Source: JAYZBC01 sp036339375
GTDB lineage: Bacteria > Pseudomonadota > Alphaproteobacteria > MPNO01 > UBA2964
Assembly (NCBI GenBank): GCA_036339375.1
Contig: JAYZBC010000084.1
Span: 1 to 39,663 of the forward strand
Length of the DNA stretch: 39,663 bases
Reading direction: 5' to 3'
Part shown: piece after piece, positions 1-8,877 of the stretch
Numbering within the stretch: position 1 is the first letter of the stretch
Layout: the number at the start of each line of letters is the position of its first letter
Notes under the pieces: model-generated
The model's database searches: none
The model's input: only the letters and a program-made list of their open reading frames with translations
Told to the model about the DNA's origin: nothing
Position numbers and translations under genes: made by a program

Positions 1-215
1 TGAAACTAGGCGATGATAACTCAAAAAAATCTGCTCAGGGCCATTTTGATGCCATAAAAAAATTTGGGCGTTTTCCACATCGCAATAAGATATTAGGCCG
101 TTTAAACACGCCTGAAGAAGAAGAATATATGAAAAATCCTCCAACGTGGGGTAAAACAGCGGCAGAGGCTAAAGAGTTAGAAAAACACGGCAAAAGAATC
201 CAACTTAAAACCTGA
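1..215 (+). CDS. DUF924 family protein, C-terminal fragment
   Basis: This is the 3' end of a gene that enters from the left edge. Reading frame 3 is open from base 3 to a TGA at 213-215 and encodes about 70 residues. The visible part includes the phrase GRFPHRNKILGR followed by a Thr-Pro-Glu-Glu stretch, which matches what I know of the C-terminal half of DUF924 proteins (helical, TPR-like fold, function unknown). The fragment ends in a Lys-rich tail. It is probably unrelated to the catabolic genes that follow and may mark the edge of the chromosomal backbone. The family call rests on a short motif, and the N-terminus is not in the window. Confidence 0.75.
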   Translation, partial: KLGDDNSKKSAQGHFDAIKKFGRFPHRNKILGRLNTPEEEEYMKNPPTWGKTAAEAKELEKHGKRIQLKT

Positions 216-370
216 AATTGATTTTCCCATATAGAATGGAAATGGGTTTGTTAAAGGCCAAGAAATTTAGCAAAGGTTAAGCATCATCATTACCCCAAGG
301 CTATTTATTGACAGTTGGAAACGCTTGTGTTTAATCGACGCGAAAACATTTGGTCAGATTGACTTTATAA

Positions 371-1252
371 ATGAGCCTTTCCATACCCGGTCCTACTTCG
401 CACGCATATAAATCCCAGCGCTTGAGGCTTCATTACGTAGATTGGGGCAACGAGAACGCACCCCCTCTGCTATTGATCCACGGTGGTCGGGATCATTGCC
501 GGAATTGGGATTGGGTCGCGGAAACGCTGCGCAGCGAATTTCATATCATCGCCCCAGATCTACGAGGTCATGGGGATTCCCAGTGGATGGTCGGAGGTAG
601 CTACTCACTGGCGGAGTTCACATACGACATCGTTCAACTCATTCACCAGCTCCAGCTAGCACCGTTAACGATCATCGGGCACTCGATGGGCAGCGGCATC
701 GCTTTACGCTACGCTGGGATTTATCCGGACAATGTGCTAAAGCTAGTGGGTATCGAAGGGTTAGGCCCACCGCCCCAAACCGCCAAAGAACGTGAGGCAC
801 GAGCAACACATGACCGCTTCACCACTTGGATCGACGAATCACGCGAACTGGCCCGCCGCGTACCTAAAAAATATGCAACCTTGAAAGAAGCACTCGCACG
901 CATGCAGACAGCGAACAAACATCTCCGTCCCGATCAAGTGCGTCATTTGACTATCCATGGCGTGAACCAGAACGAGGACGGGACATACAGTTGGAAGTTC
1001 GATAATTATGTACGCGCATTTACGCCGTTTGGTATCGAAATGGCCCAGACCGAACAGCTCTGGAAACGGATTACCTGCCCAACCCTTTTGTTACGCGGTG
1101 CCAATAGTTTTTCGCGTGATCCCAGTAAAGACGGCACATTGGAACACTTTAACACCGCGGAATTTTTGACGATAAAGAATGCCGGCCATTGGGTTCATCA
1201 CGATCAACTGGACGAATTCCTTAAGCTAATCCGCCGTTTTCTATCATGTTAA
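371..1252 (+). CDS. alpha/beta hydrolase
   Basis: This 293-residue protein has the classic alpha/beta-hydrolase layout. An HGG oxyanion-hole motif lies near residue 37, an APDLRGHGDS strand-loop near 61-70, and the nucleophile elbow GHSMGSG places Ser105. The catalytic His is His273 in NAGHWVHHD close to the C-terminus. No signal peptide is visible, so it should be cytoplasmic. Length and motifs fit small esterase, haloalkane-dehalogenase or C-C hydrolase (MhpC-like) members, and the substrate cannot be decided. It stands alone on the plus strand, 155 bp after the DUF924 gene and 264 bp before the HD-domain gene. The ATG at 371 has no strong Shine-Dalgarno sequence, but the fold begins soon after it. 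Confidence 0.9.
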   Translation: MSLSIPGPTSHAYKSQRLRLHYVDWGNENAPPLLLIHGGRDHCRNWDWVAETLRSEFHIIAPDLRGHGDSQWMVGGSYSLAEFTYDIVQLIHQLQLAPLTIIGHSMGSGIALRYAGIYPDNVLKLVGIEGLGPPPQTAKEREARATHDRFTTWIDESRELARRVPKKYATLKEALARMQTANKHLRPDQVRHLTIHGVNQNEDGTYSWKFDNYVRAFTPFGIEMAQTEQLWKRITCPTLLLRGANSFSRDPSKDGTLEHFNTAEFLTIKNAGHWVHHDQLDEFLKLIRRFLSC

Positions 1253-1301
1253 TATTTTTTGACCGCTAAGAACTCCCTTAATCCGAAGGAAGAGACAAGC
1301 C

Positions 1302-1459
1302 ATGAATAAAGAAATAAATCCCCTAACCAGAGTGTCTTGCCTCCGCCAAACTCAGAACCAGAATCCGATGCGCTGTTTTTTGCCCATTTTTGGGAACCAA
1401 TCGGTCGCCACGTAGGAAATTGGTCCAATAGGTTTTCATTTCAATTTATTGATGAATAG
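1302..1459 (+). other. possible decayed small ORF
   Basis: An ATG at 1302 is preceded by a purine-rich AAGGAAGAG and opens a 37-codon frame ending at 1415. In the +1-shifted frame, 1310-1459 is also open and looks more protein-like, with a phrase ending HFWEPIGRHVGNWS before the TAG at 1457-1459. A good start in one frame and a better body in another suggests a small gene broken by a one-base indel. I do not recognise a family. The rest of the 264-bp gap (1253-1516) is AT-rich and holds only the likely promoter and GAGAGGAAAG ribosome site of the next gene. Confidence 0.25.
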
Positions 1460-1516
1460 CACCTTTTAAACAAAAAGTGGTATATTTCCGAAAGAAATTT
1501 TTATTAGAGAGGAAAG

Positions 1517-2272
1517 ATGAACCCAAACAAATCGATGTCACAAAAGGCAGATGAGTTAGAGTTCCAGAAAATGCAGGAACTTGGAGATCTCATGATTTAT
1601 AAATCCCAGATCCATAAGCTCGCGGAGGGTGAATGGTCCGAAAAAACTGAATTTAGTTTGGGTCCATTAAAGCCCACATTAATGGGCGAAGATCGGCGCC
1701 TCCCTAAAATGCCGGAACATCCTACTTTAATTGATTTTTTTAAATACAGATTTGCGCCTTCCAAGCAGCATTTATTGCAAAGTGCAGCACTTGCACAGAA
1801 AAACGGCCTATCCGAAAAAATGGTGTTAGGCTGTTTACTCCATGATATCTCAGTGATTGCTTTTTTTCGTCCGGATCATGGTTATTGGGGTGCTCAAATG
1901 CTTGAACCTTATGTAGACGAGGAAGTTTGTTGGGCCATTAAGATGCATCAGTGTCTTCGTTTTTTTCCCGATGATTCTGTTGGGTATGAATATCCGGAGG
2001 CGTATGCAAAAAGATTTGGCGCAGACTATCAGGTAGAGCCTTACGTTGTTGCTGATTATGAACGAGCTCGCAAACACAAATGGTACATGTCTGCCCGAAT
2101 GATATGCCTCAATGACCTGTATACATTTGACCCGGATACCCTAGTGACGATAGAACAATTCGAAGACATCATCGGTCGCCATTTCAAGCAACCCGAGGAA
2201 GGGTTGGGAAATGACAACACACCAGTCTCTCACATTTGGCGAACCATTAGACGACCTGCAAACGCTCTCTAA
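1517..2272 (+). CDS. HD-domain metal-dependent hydrolase/oxygenase-like protein
   Basis: This 251-residue protein has the HD-superfamily metal-ligand order: His85, His109-Asp110 (LLHDIS), His121 (DHGYWG), His144 (KMHQ) and Asp200 (CLNDLY). HD proteins are usually phosphohydrolases. A subset with an additional His pair, such as PhnZ and myo-inositol oxygenase relatives, binds two irons and oxidises C-H bonds, and His121 and His144 are compatible with such a dimetal site. The first 70 residues are polar and not recognised. A GAGAGGAAAG Shine-Dalgarno sequence supports the ATG at 1517. The gene is convergent with the VOC gene 17 bp downstream. The HD assignment is firm, but hydrolase versus oxygenase is open. 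Confidence 0.8.
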   Translation: MNPNKSMSQKADELEFQKMQELGDLMIYKSQIHKLAEGEWSEKTEFSLGPLKPTLMGEDRRLPKMPEHPTLIDFFKYRFAPSKQHLLQSAALAQKNGLSEKMVLGCLLHDISVIAFFRPDHGYWGAQMLEPYVDEEVCWAIKMHQCLRFFPDDSVGYEYPEAYAKRFGADYQVEPYVVADYERARKHKWYMSARMICLNDLYTFDPDTLVTIEQFEDIIGRHFKQPEEGLGNDNTPVSHIWRTIRRPANAL

Positions 2273-2289
2273 CCCAAGGAAGCACAGGC

Positions 2290-2823
2290 TTAAGAGTCTT
2301 TAAATTGATCTTTGCCAAAGTAATTTGCTCGAATTCTGTGTTTGTTCCAACCCGGTATCGGTGGCGACCCACCTGCACCAATATCTGTAAGATCAATGAT
2401 TTCCACAGCATTGCCATCCGGATCTTGGAAATAGGCGTGCCGGCCAACGAATGAGCTATGTCCTTCATCTTCATACCGGACAACTTCAATATCGTTATCC
2501 TCAATATGGGCAATAGCACGGTCAAAGGTGTCCCCATTAACAATAAAAGCGTTATGGATTAAACAGTGACCTGAGTTATTGGGACGCCGGTGATACCCTA
2601 TGTTTGAAAGGACAAAAAAATTATCACCCACACACATAAAAGCAGAATAAGATATGCGTCGCCAAAACGTTGCCCCGACAATCTTGGTGTAAAATTCCAC
2701 AGCTTTATCAATATCGGAAACGCTAATTGTAAAATGTAGAATACCAGAAGGTTTAAATGGGGCGGGTTCAACCATTTTAACATTTGTGGTCTTTTGTAAT
2801 GCTGGACTTTTAAATTTGGCCAT
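2290..2823 (-). CDS. VOC (glyoxalase/bleomycin resistance/dioxygenase) family protein
   Basis: This 177-residue protein carries one VOC module. It begins GILHFTISVSDIDKAVEFY (His30) and ends with the PDGNAVEIIDL strand (Glu141), with His86 or His90 between as a further likely ligand. His/His/Glu is the metal site typical of VOC enzymes, which include glyoxalases, epimerases, fosfomycin-type transferases and ring-cleaving dioxygenases. I chose the ATG at 2823 because AAAGGAAT lies just before it. An in-frame extension to 2877 adds 18 hydrophobic residues without a ribosome site. It is the last gene of a minus-strand series that includes the MFS exporter 55 bp upstream, so a role in the same pathway or in detoxifying an intermediate is plausible. 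Confidence 0.82.
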   Translation of the reverse strand: MAKFKSPALQKTTNVKMVEPAPFKPSGILHFTISVSDIDKAVEFYTKIVGATFWRRISYSAFMCVGDNFFVLSNIGYHRRPNNSGHCLIHNAFIVNGDTFDRAIAHIEDNDIEVVRYEDEGHSSFVGRHAYFQDPDGNAVEIIDLTDIGAGGSPPIPGWNKHRIRANYFGKDQFKDS

Positions 2824-2878
2824 TATTCCTTTCTCCGATAAAAACGATACTCCAAGGTTCGAATAAAAAAATTCCATT

Positions 2879-4147
2879 CTAGGGTATTTCAGGTTCTTTT
2901 TCGAGATTATCTGCCATTAATTTCCGACGTTGTGCTGCCCAGATCCAAAGAACCAAGCACAAAACAGCACCACCTGCCACAGGTATCTGGAGCCCAAAAA
3001 ATCCAGCCAGTGTTCCCATAAGCAAAGCGCCAAATGCCGGGCAACCACGGGCGAACATGATGTAGAAGCTTGCCACCCGCCCCCTTATTTGGTCATCAAC
3101 AGATGCTTGCATTAATGTTTGTTCGATGACCCCAATTACAGTCAGCGCATAGCCAACAATTGCCGTACACACGAGGGCAAACCAAAAAACGTCAGTTGCA
3201 GCGAAGGCAAAAACACCAATCGCTAAAACCAGCAGATAAATTACCATTTTTTTAGTGAGGCCAATTACGCCGTCATACCTAGCTAAGATAATGGCGCCGA
3301 ATGCAGCACCAATCCCCTGCATAGAAGTAAGCCATGCAAGACCGTCTGCACCTCGACCAAAAATTTCGGCGGCAAAACCGGCAAAAAGGTCTGTAAAGGG
3401 CCTTGCAAACAAAGAAGTGGTGACCAGGATTATTACCAACGGTGCGAGGCCAGCATGTTTTCTGACATAATGAAAACCTTCAAGAATTTCCTGGGGAATG
3501 TCTTTCAGAGGTTTGTTGCGGCTAGGTTTTCGGTAATCGTGTAGAAAAACCCAAACGAGGGCAATAATGAAAACAATATCCGCAAAAACCGTAAAGGTAA
3601 TGGCCGGTCCAACCCCCCATTGTGAAATTAAAATACCCGCTAATGCCGGTCCACCAATTCGGGCAAAGCTAAAGCCAACAGAGTTTATACTAATAGCAGA
3701 TGTAAGAAATTCGCGCCCCACCAACGTATGAAGGATAGAAAGCCTAAGTGGATAATTGAATGCCAAAACACACCCATTGGCCAAGACCAAAAGCAACAAT
3801 ACCTCTATAGTGATAACCCCACTCAGAGTGAGACCCGCGATAGCACCAGACAAGCAAGCAGATAAAACTATATAGAGCCTCAAAGCGAATAATGGATGGA
3901 GCCGATCCGCTAAAACTCCACCCAATGGCGACATCACAACAATAGGGAAAAAATCAGCAAAAGCCATAACACCCAGCCAAGTGGGTGATTCTGTTAATTC
4001 CCAGGTTAGCCACTGAACACCAACCCGTTGCGTCCAGAGCCCCACTTGGGAAACAAAATTCCCCGCCATGTAGTTACGGAAATTGGGAATATTCATTGTT
4101 TGCCGAACAATTCCCATACCCGATTTTTGAGCCATTGTTTTAACCAA
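2879..4147 (-). CDS. MFS transporter, EntS/MFS_3-type exporter
   Basis: This 422-residue membrane protein has about 11-12 hydrophobic segments. A loop reading GGVLADRLHP between the second and third helices is the MFS motif-A position, and QIRGRVASFY in the second half is the signature I associate with the MFS_3 (DUF894/EntS-like) group. Such proteins export siderophores, drugs or metabolites by proton antiport in the inner membrane. Start choice is uncertain between the ATG at 4147 and one at 4135, and neither has a clear Shine-Dalgarno site. A perfect 17-bp palindrome lies upstream at 4214-4230 and may control it. Its place behind catabolic genes suggests transport of the substrate or efflux of a toxic intermediate. 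Confidence 0.88.
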   Translation of the reverse strand: MVKTMAQKSGMGIVRQTMNIPNFRNYMAGNFVSQVGLWTQRVGVQWLTWELTESPTWLGVMAFADFFPIVVMSPLGGVLADRLHPLFALRLYIVLSACLSGAIAGLTLSGVITIEVLLLLVLANGCVLAFNYPLRLSILHTLVGREFLTSAISINSVGFSFARIGGPALAGILISQWGVGPAITFTVFADIVFIIALVWVFLHDYRKPSRNKPLKDIPQEILEGFHYVRKHAGLAPLVIILVTTSLFARPFTDLFAGFAAEIFGRGADGLAWLTSMQGIGAAFGAIILARYDGVIGLTKKMVIYLLVLAIGVFAFAATDVFWFALVCTAIVGYALTVIGVIEQTLMQASVDDQIRGRVASFYIMFARGCPAFGALLMGTLAGFFGLQIPVAGGAVLCLVLWIWAAQRRKLMADNLEKEPEIP

Positions 4148-4213
4148 TGAAAATGTTTATATGAAAAGGCTCAATAAAACTTTGTTTAAACCCACAGTCT
4201 TTAACATCAAATT

Positions 4214-4230
4214 TAACCATCCGATGGTTA
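4214..4230. promoter_or_regulatory. 17-bp palindrome upstream of the MFS gene, candidate operator
   Basis: TAACCATC, a central C, then GATGGTTA form a perfect dyad. It lies between the aminotransferase stop (4283) and the MFS start (4147), in an AT-rich gap, about 67 bp before the MFS gene. Size and shape resemble TetR/MarR-type operators. A T-run follows on the plus strand only, and no plus-strand gene ends here, so terminator function is less likely. No regulator gene is adjacent. Confidence 0.4.
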
Positions 4231-4282
4231 GTTTTTTTAAAACAAAATTTTCCAAAACCTAGTATAAAAATTGAATAAGTGA

Positions 4283-5506
4283 TTAACGGCTTAAATTTCT
4301 ACCTCGCTCCGGAATACCGGTTTCACGATGGCATATGTCTGCCAAACGGGAAATGCCTTCACGAATTTCCCCCACCGAGGGGTGGCCAAAGCACAAGCGC
4401 AATTTTTGGCGTCCTGATTCTGGATCTGCTGACCATTCGTAACCCGGATTAATTGCTATACCCTCTAAAGCGGCTACTTCACTGAGTTTTGTTGTATCCA
4501 CGCCCTTTGGTAAAGTGACCCAAATAAAAATGCCTCCACTTGGTCCCGAAAATTCCGCAGCGGCACCAAATTCTGCAGCTAGTGCTTCCTTGATAGTTTC
4601 GCATTTGTTTTTGAGAACAGCGCGAAGCCTTTCTAAGTGGTCGTCAAAATTATTGGAACAGTATTCTCCGAGCACCATTTGTTCCAGCGCACCGGAACCC
4701 GCATCCTGTTTTACTGCAATTATTTGGGACAATATTTTCCACTCAGCGGCCAAAAAACCAACACGCAGAGCTGGTGCAACGGTTTTGGAAAATGACCCAC
4801 AAAAGATAACCTGTCCACCTTCATCTAAAGCCCGGATTGCCTTCGGCCTTTTTGCACCAAATGTAAGGTCAGCATAACAATCATCTTCAAATATCGGGAC
4901 AGCATACTCTCGAGCGATTTTTAACATTTCCAGGCGTCGGCTCTCTGGCATGATTGTGCCTGTGGGATTTTGCACTGTTGGAATAGTGTAAATATATTTA
5001 GGGGTTATTTCCTTTTTATGCAGCCTTTTTAAAATGTTTTCCAAAGCTTCCATTCGTATACCCAAATTATCTAAAGGCGCGCCAATGTAACGAACACCAG
5101 CCCTGTCCAAACGTTGCAAAGCCCCCTGATAGGTCGCCTCTTCCACTATGACTGTATCTCCTTTCTCTAATAGGATTTCATTGACCAAATCTAGAGCCTG
5201 CAAGGAACCGGAAACGATGAGAATGTCCTCCGCGGATTGTTTCATACCTGTTTTTTGAAAAAGAGATTGAGAAAGGAACTCCCTTAAAGGTCGGTATCCT
5301 TGTGGCCCGCTTTCTAATCCGTAGGTAGAAAGAGTTTTACCTTCCCGCTGCAAAACCTGTTCCATACAATGGATGAAAGCCTGTAATGGAAATGTTTCAC
5401 TATCATTATGTCCACCCACGAAATTAAATTTTGGGAAGCCGGACCAACGAGGTGCTGGCACCGGAAGTTCAGGACGAAGCAATGGAGTAAAGTTAAAAAC
5501 CATCAT
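4283..5506 (-). CDS. PLP-dependent aminotransferase, class I/II (MocR/LysN-like)
   Basis: This 407-residue fold-type I aminotransferase has the Schiff-base lysine Lys241 in SGSFSKTVAPALRVGF, the cofactor-binding Asn180 in TVQNPTG and Asp208 in IFEDDCY. The early TYGLESGPQGYRPLREF stretch is typical of 2-aminoadipate/aromatic aminotransferases and of the catalytic part of MocR regulators. There is no N-terminal winged-helix domain, so this is the free enzyme. Its ATG at 5506 directly abuts the TAA of the upstream gene (stop at 5509-5507), which predicts translational coupling. In context it would transfer an amino group to or from an intermediate of the pathway. Substrate specificity is not readable. 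Confidence 0.9.
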   Translation of the reverse strand: MMVFNFTPLLRPELPVPAPRWSGFPKFNFVGGHNDSETFPLQAFIHCMEQVLQREGKTLSTYGLESGPQGYRPLREFLSQSLFQKTGMKQSAEDILIVSGSLQALDLVNEILLEKGDTVIVEEATYQGALQRLDRAGVRYIGAPLDNLGIRMEALENILKRLHKKEITPKYIYTIPTVQNPTGTIMPESRRLEMLKIAREYAVPIFEDDCYADLTFGAKRPKAIRALDEGGQVIFCGSFSKTVAPALRVGFLAAEWKILSQIIAVKQDAGSGALEQMVLGEYCSNNFDDHLERLRAVLKNKCETIKEALAAEFGAAAEFSGPSGGIFIWVTLPKGVDTTKLSEVAALEGIAINPGYEWSADPESGRQKLRLCFGHPSVGEIREGISRLADICHRETGIPERGRNLSR

Positions 5507-6445
5507 TTACATTTCGCGCCGCGCAAGCGCTTGTTTATAAAAACTCAAATCCAGGTATTTCTTTGCGTCTGTTAACTGTTTTCCTTGCGGGGCATACTGG
5601 CTCCGCAGTTCGAGAATGGTTTTTAGGCCTTCCATATCTATTTTTCCCTCCGGTACCAAACCAGTTTCTGGAATCAATAATTTTTCTACAGCGGGAATAA
5701 GACCTGAAGCAGGAATCTGAGGCATATTATTTTTCAAGACTTCTACAGTTTGTGGCAGGTTTTTTCGTTCCAAGGTCCAATCAAGAGCATCGAGATAACC
5801 TAAAATAAACCTGACCATCAAATCACGGTTTTTCGTTGCCCACCCGCGCATTGCTCCAAACATTTGACCTGGATAATGATTAAAGGTCTCAAGACTGCTG
5901 CCCAAAATGGTATAACCCTCTGCTCTGGCTTGTCCGGTAAAAGGTTCAATCAGCAAAGTACCAGCATGTTGTCCATTTTTGACGGTTTCCCAACGATCCG
6001 GTGTCGCACCGACTGACACCATTTCGTAATCTTCAGAAATCAAACCGGATTCATCAAGCATCCGATAAAGCGCGAAGGCAAAACCCGTCGCTAGTGCATC
6101 TAATGCAAGTGTCTTTCCTTTCAAATCTTCGTAACTTGAAATCCCTTTAGCGACTACAAAGGAAAGTTCAATTCGGGTCGACCCCATGAAAACAAATAGA
6201 TCGGGCTTTTTATCGAGCTCTACCTCACCGGCTCCTTCTTGGTAGGCAATAAAATTATCAACTGCACTACAACCGATGTCGAATTCACCTGCCACCAATT
6301 TTTGTGCCTGGTACATAGAACTCGGAGTACGTTCTAATTGCAATTCTATGTCACGTTTCCCAAAAAAACCCATATCACTTCCGACGAAGAGGGGTAGTAA
6401 CCCGGTACCGGGAAATCCTATAAGTTTGATTTGTGAGCGAGCCAT
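5507..6445 (-). CDS. NMT1/THI5-like (SsuA-type) periplasmic-binding fold protein without signal peptide
   Basis: This 312-residue protein has the ABC-type nitrate/sulfonate/taurine or THI5 fold. It opens KLIGFPGTGLLPLFVGSDMG, then has a GEFDIGCSAVDNFIAY segment and the hinge phrase YEDLKGKTLALDALATGFAF. The N-terminus (MARSQIKLIGF) starts straight at strand one, with no signal peptide or lipobox, and no permease or ATPase gene is nearby. A cytoplasmic role is therefore more likely than transport. Known cytoplasmic users of this fold include THI5-type HMP-phosphate synthases and 4,5-dihydroxyphthalate-decarboxylase-like enzymes. An excellent AAGGAG site supports the start. It sits 12 bp after the Mo-subunit stop and touches the aminotransferase start, so the three are one operon. 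Confidence 0.8.
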   Translation of the reverse strand: MARSQIKLIGFPGTGLLPLFVGSDMGFFGKRDIELQLERTPSSMYQAQKLVAGEFDIGCSAVDNFIAYQEGAGEVELDKKPDLFVFMGSTRIELSFVVAKGISSYEDLKGKTLALDALATGFAFALYRMLDESGLISEDYEMVSVGATPDRWETVKNGQHAGTLLIEPFTGQARAEGYTILGSSLETFNHYPGQMFGAMRGWATKNRDLMVRFILGYLDALDWTLERKNLPQTVEVLKNNMPQIPASGLIPAVEKLLIPETGLVPEGKIDMEGLKTILELRSQYAPQGKQLTDAKKYLDLSFYKQALARREM

Positions 6446-6457
6446 AGTTCTCCTTCC

Positions 6458-8800
6458 TCACGCAATCCCATCTTTGTGTATTGCCTGCCATATTTTTAGT
6501 GGGGTCAGGGGCATTTTTATTTGTTCAATACCGTGATTTTTAAGCGCATCCATTACTGCATTTGTGATGACAGCAGGTGCAGGGGTAGTTCCACCTTCTC
6601 CACCAGCCTTTACACCTAAAGGATTTGTCGGAGAAGGGACTTCATTAATTTGCGTTTCCAACATAGGAAAATGGTCAGCCCGAGGCATGCTGTAATCCAT
6701 AAATGACCCACAAAGCGGTTGACCGTCCTTATCAAATATACATTCTTCCCACAATGCTTGACCAACACCCTGAACTATCCCTCCATGGGTTTGCCCATCA
6801 ACAATCAAAGGATTAATGACCCGTCCAACGTCATCCACAGCAACATAACGAACAATTGTTGGCACACCGGTTTCTTGGTCAATTTCGACCTCACAAATAT
6901 GGCATCCATTAGGGAAAACCGGGGTATGCATTTCATTATCTTGAACAGCGGACAAACCTTCTGGAAAGGTTTCAGACATCTGATGTTTTGTTAGCTCTTC
7001 AGCAAGTTCAAATAAGTCAAATTTTCGGTCGGTACCGCTTACAAAAAAACAGCCATCTTTAAATTCAATATCTGCTTCTGCGGCCTCTAAACAATGGGCA
7101 GCAATTCTTTTGCCTTTATTAATTAGTAATTTTGCGGTTTTGAGAATTACCGTTCCCGCCATTCTCATAGAACGGCCAGAATGGGAACCCCCTCCCACTT
7201 TAACAATATCGGTATCACCAACAATAACCTTTATTTTTTCTATCGGAAGAGATAAAGACTCTGCAGCAACTTGGGCAAAAGTAGTTTCATGCCCCTGGCC
7301 ACTAGGTTGGGTTCCTATTACCAATTCTACCAGTTTTTTTCCAGAACGGACATAAAGTTCTGCTTGTTCCATGGGAGTACCGATGGAACTCTCCACGTAA
7401 TGGGCCAATCCCCGACCCAAAAGCTGACCACGTGACTTCGCCTCTAATTTTCGATTTTTAAACCCATTCCAATCGTTTAGGGCGATTGCCATGTTCAGGC
7501 TTTTTTCGTATTTACCGCTGTCATAAATCATTCCCACAGCATTTTTGTAGGGCATCTCTGCCTCTGAAACTAAATTCTTCCGACGAAGTTCTATTGAATC
7601 AAACCCTAAATCTCGTGACGCCTTTTCTACCAAACACTCAATGCAATAAATAATTTCAGGACGCCCTGAACTCCTGTAAGCATTAGTAGGTGGGGTATTT
7701 GAGAATGTAGCTCGTGAACGTAAATGGGCCACCGGAATTCGGTAAGAACCAGTTATGATGCCCGATCCTTTGGAAAGAGGAGAGAGAGAAACACATTTGG
7801 CACCAATATTACTGATATTAGATGAACGCAAAGCAAGAAAATTCCCATTGGAATTCAATGCGAGTTCCATATCAACAGTCAAATCGCGGCCTTGATAATC
7901 GCTGATAAATGATTCTGATCTTTCACAGGTAAATTTTACAGGCCTTCCTACCTTTTTTGAGGCCCAGGCAACTAAAGGAAATTCAACAAACAATCTATTT
8001 CGAGTACCAAAGTTTCCACCTACGTCTAATGCAAAAACCCTGACTTGTTTGGGGTCCACACCGAGCACTGAGGCAATTTCACGTTTTTGTCTGACCGTAC
8101 CGCCGCTTCCTGCGTAAATCGTATATTTTTTTGTTTTTTCATCGTAAAACCCCAATGCCGAACGGGGTTCCAACGGCACGCCTGTCACGCGGGGAATATC
8201 GAACGACATTCTGACAACGTGGTCAGCTGAATCAAAAACGGAATTTGTTTCCTTTTCGTTACCAAAGAAGGTTTCAACAAAAACATTATCGGAAATTTCA
8301 TCATACAGTTTTGGCGCACTTGAGCCAGCTGCAGCACGAGCATGCACAACAGCTTCGAGGATTTCGTAGTCAATTTTTATGCTTTCAGCAGCATCATTCG
8401 CCTCCGCTTTTGTTTCTGCAACAACCATAGCAATGGGTTCACCAACGTAGCGGCCGCGATCAATGGGTAATAAAGTATGTGTACCAGTAAATTTTTTGCC
8501 TGCGGCGGAAGCTGACGGCTTTAGCTTTAAATCGAATTGGGTAGACGGAAAAGGACTATGTGGAATTTCTCCTAAATTGTCTCCTAGACAATCCTCACCG
8601 GTATAAATTCCAATAACACCTGGAAGTCCTTCACTGATATTGGTCTCAACTTTTTTGATCTTAGCATGCCCAAAAGGGCAACGGACCATCACAGCCCAAC
8701 ATTGGTTTTCTAAGGTATGGTCGTCACTAAATAAACCGTTTCCGGTCAATAATCGATAATCTTCCTTACGTCTAAAGGGCTTGCCAATTACACTTTTCAT
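6458..8800 (-). CDS. xanthine dehydrogenase family Mo-binding (large) subunit
   Basis: This 780-residue aldehyde oxidase/xanthine dehydrogenase large subunit starts with the usual GKPFRRKEDYRLLTGNGLFSD and has YVGEPIAMVVAE, GGNFGTRN and NAYRSSGRPE in order. The C-terminal GGEGG loop carries Glu735, the expected base next to the Mo centre. These enzymes hydroxylate aromatic N-heterocycles or oxidise aldehydes with water as oxygen source. The Cys-Ser-Phe-Arg loop of true CO dehydrogenase is absent. No FAD or 2Fe-2S subunit gene adjoins it, so it must borrow partners, possibly the pair at 33929-35262. It is followed after 12 bp by the THI5-like gene and preceded by a hydrolase gene 77 bp away. 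Confidence 0.93.
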   Translation of the reverse strand: MKSVIGKPFRRKEDYRLLTGNGLFSDDHTLENQCWAVMVRCPFGHAKIKKVETNISEGLPGVIGIYTGEDCLGDNLGEIPHSPFPSTQFDLKLKPSASAAGKKFTGTHTLLPIDRGRYVGEPIAMVVAETKAEANDAAESIKIDYEILEAVVHARAAAGSSAPKLYDEISDNVFVETFFGNEKETNSVFDSADHVVRMSFDIPRVTGVPLEPRSALGFYDEKTKKYTIYAGSGGTVRQKREIASVLGVDPKQVRVFALDVGGNFGTRNRLFVEFPLVAWASKKVGRPVKFTCERSESFISDYQGRDLTVDMELALNSNGNFLALRSSNISNIGAKCVSLSPLSKGSGIITGSYRIPVAHLRSRATFSNTPPTNAYRSSGRPEIIYCIECLVEKASRDLGFDSIELRRKNLVSEAEMPYKNAVGMIYDSGKYEKSLNMAIALNDWNGFKNRKLEAKSRGQLLGRGLAHYVESSIGTPMEQAELYVRSGKKLVELVIGTQPSGQGHETTFAQVAAESLSLPIEKIKVIVGDTDIVKVGGGSHSGRSMRMAGTVILKTAKLLINKGKRIAAHCLEAAEADIEFKDGCFFVSGTDRKFDLFELAEELTKHQMSETFPEGLSAVQDNEMHTPVFPNGCHICEVEIDQETGVPTIVRYVAVDDVGRVINPLIVDGQTHGGIVQGVGQALWEECIFDKDGQPLCGSFMDYSMPRADHFPMLETQINEVPSPTNPLGVKAGGEGGTTPAPAVITNAVMDALKNHGIEQIKMPLTPLKIWQAIHKDGIA

Positions 8801-8877
8801 GATTTTTCTCGATTTCCATACGTCCCCGTATGGGTAACCCTTTCATGCCTTATACCGATCAACTGGTCAATCCCAGC

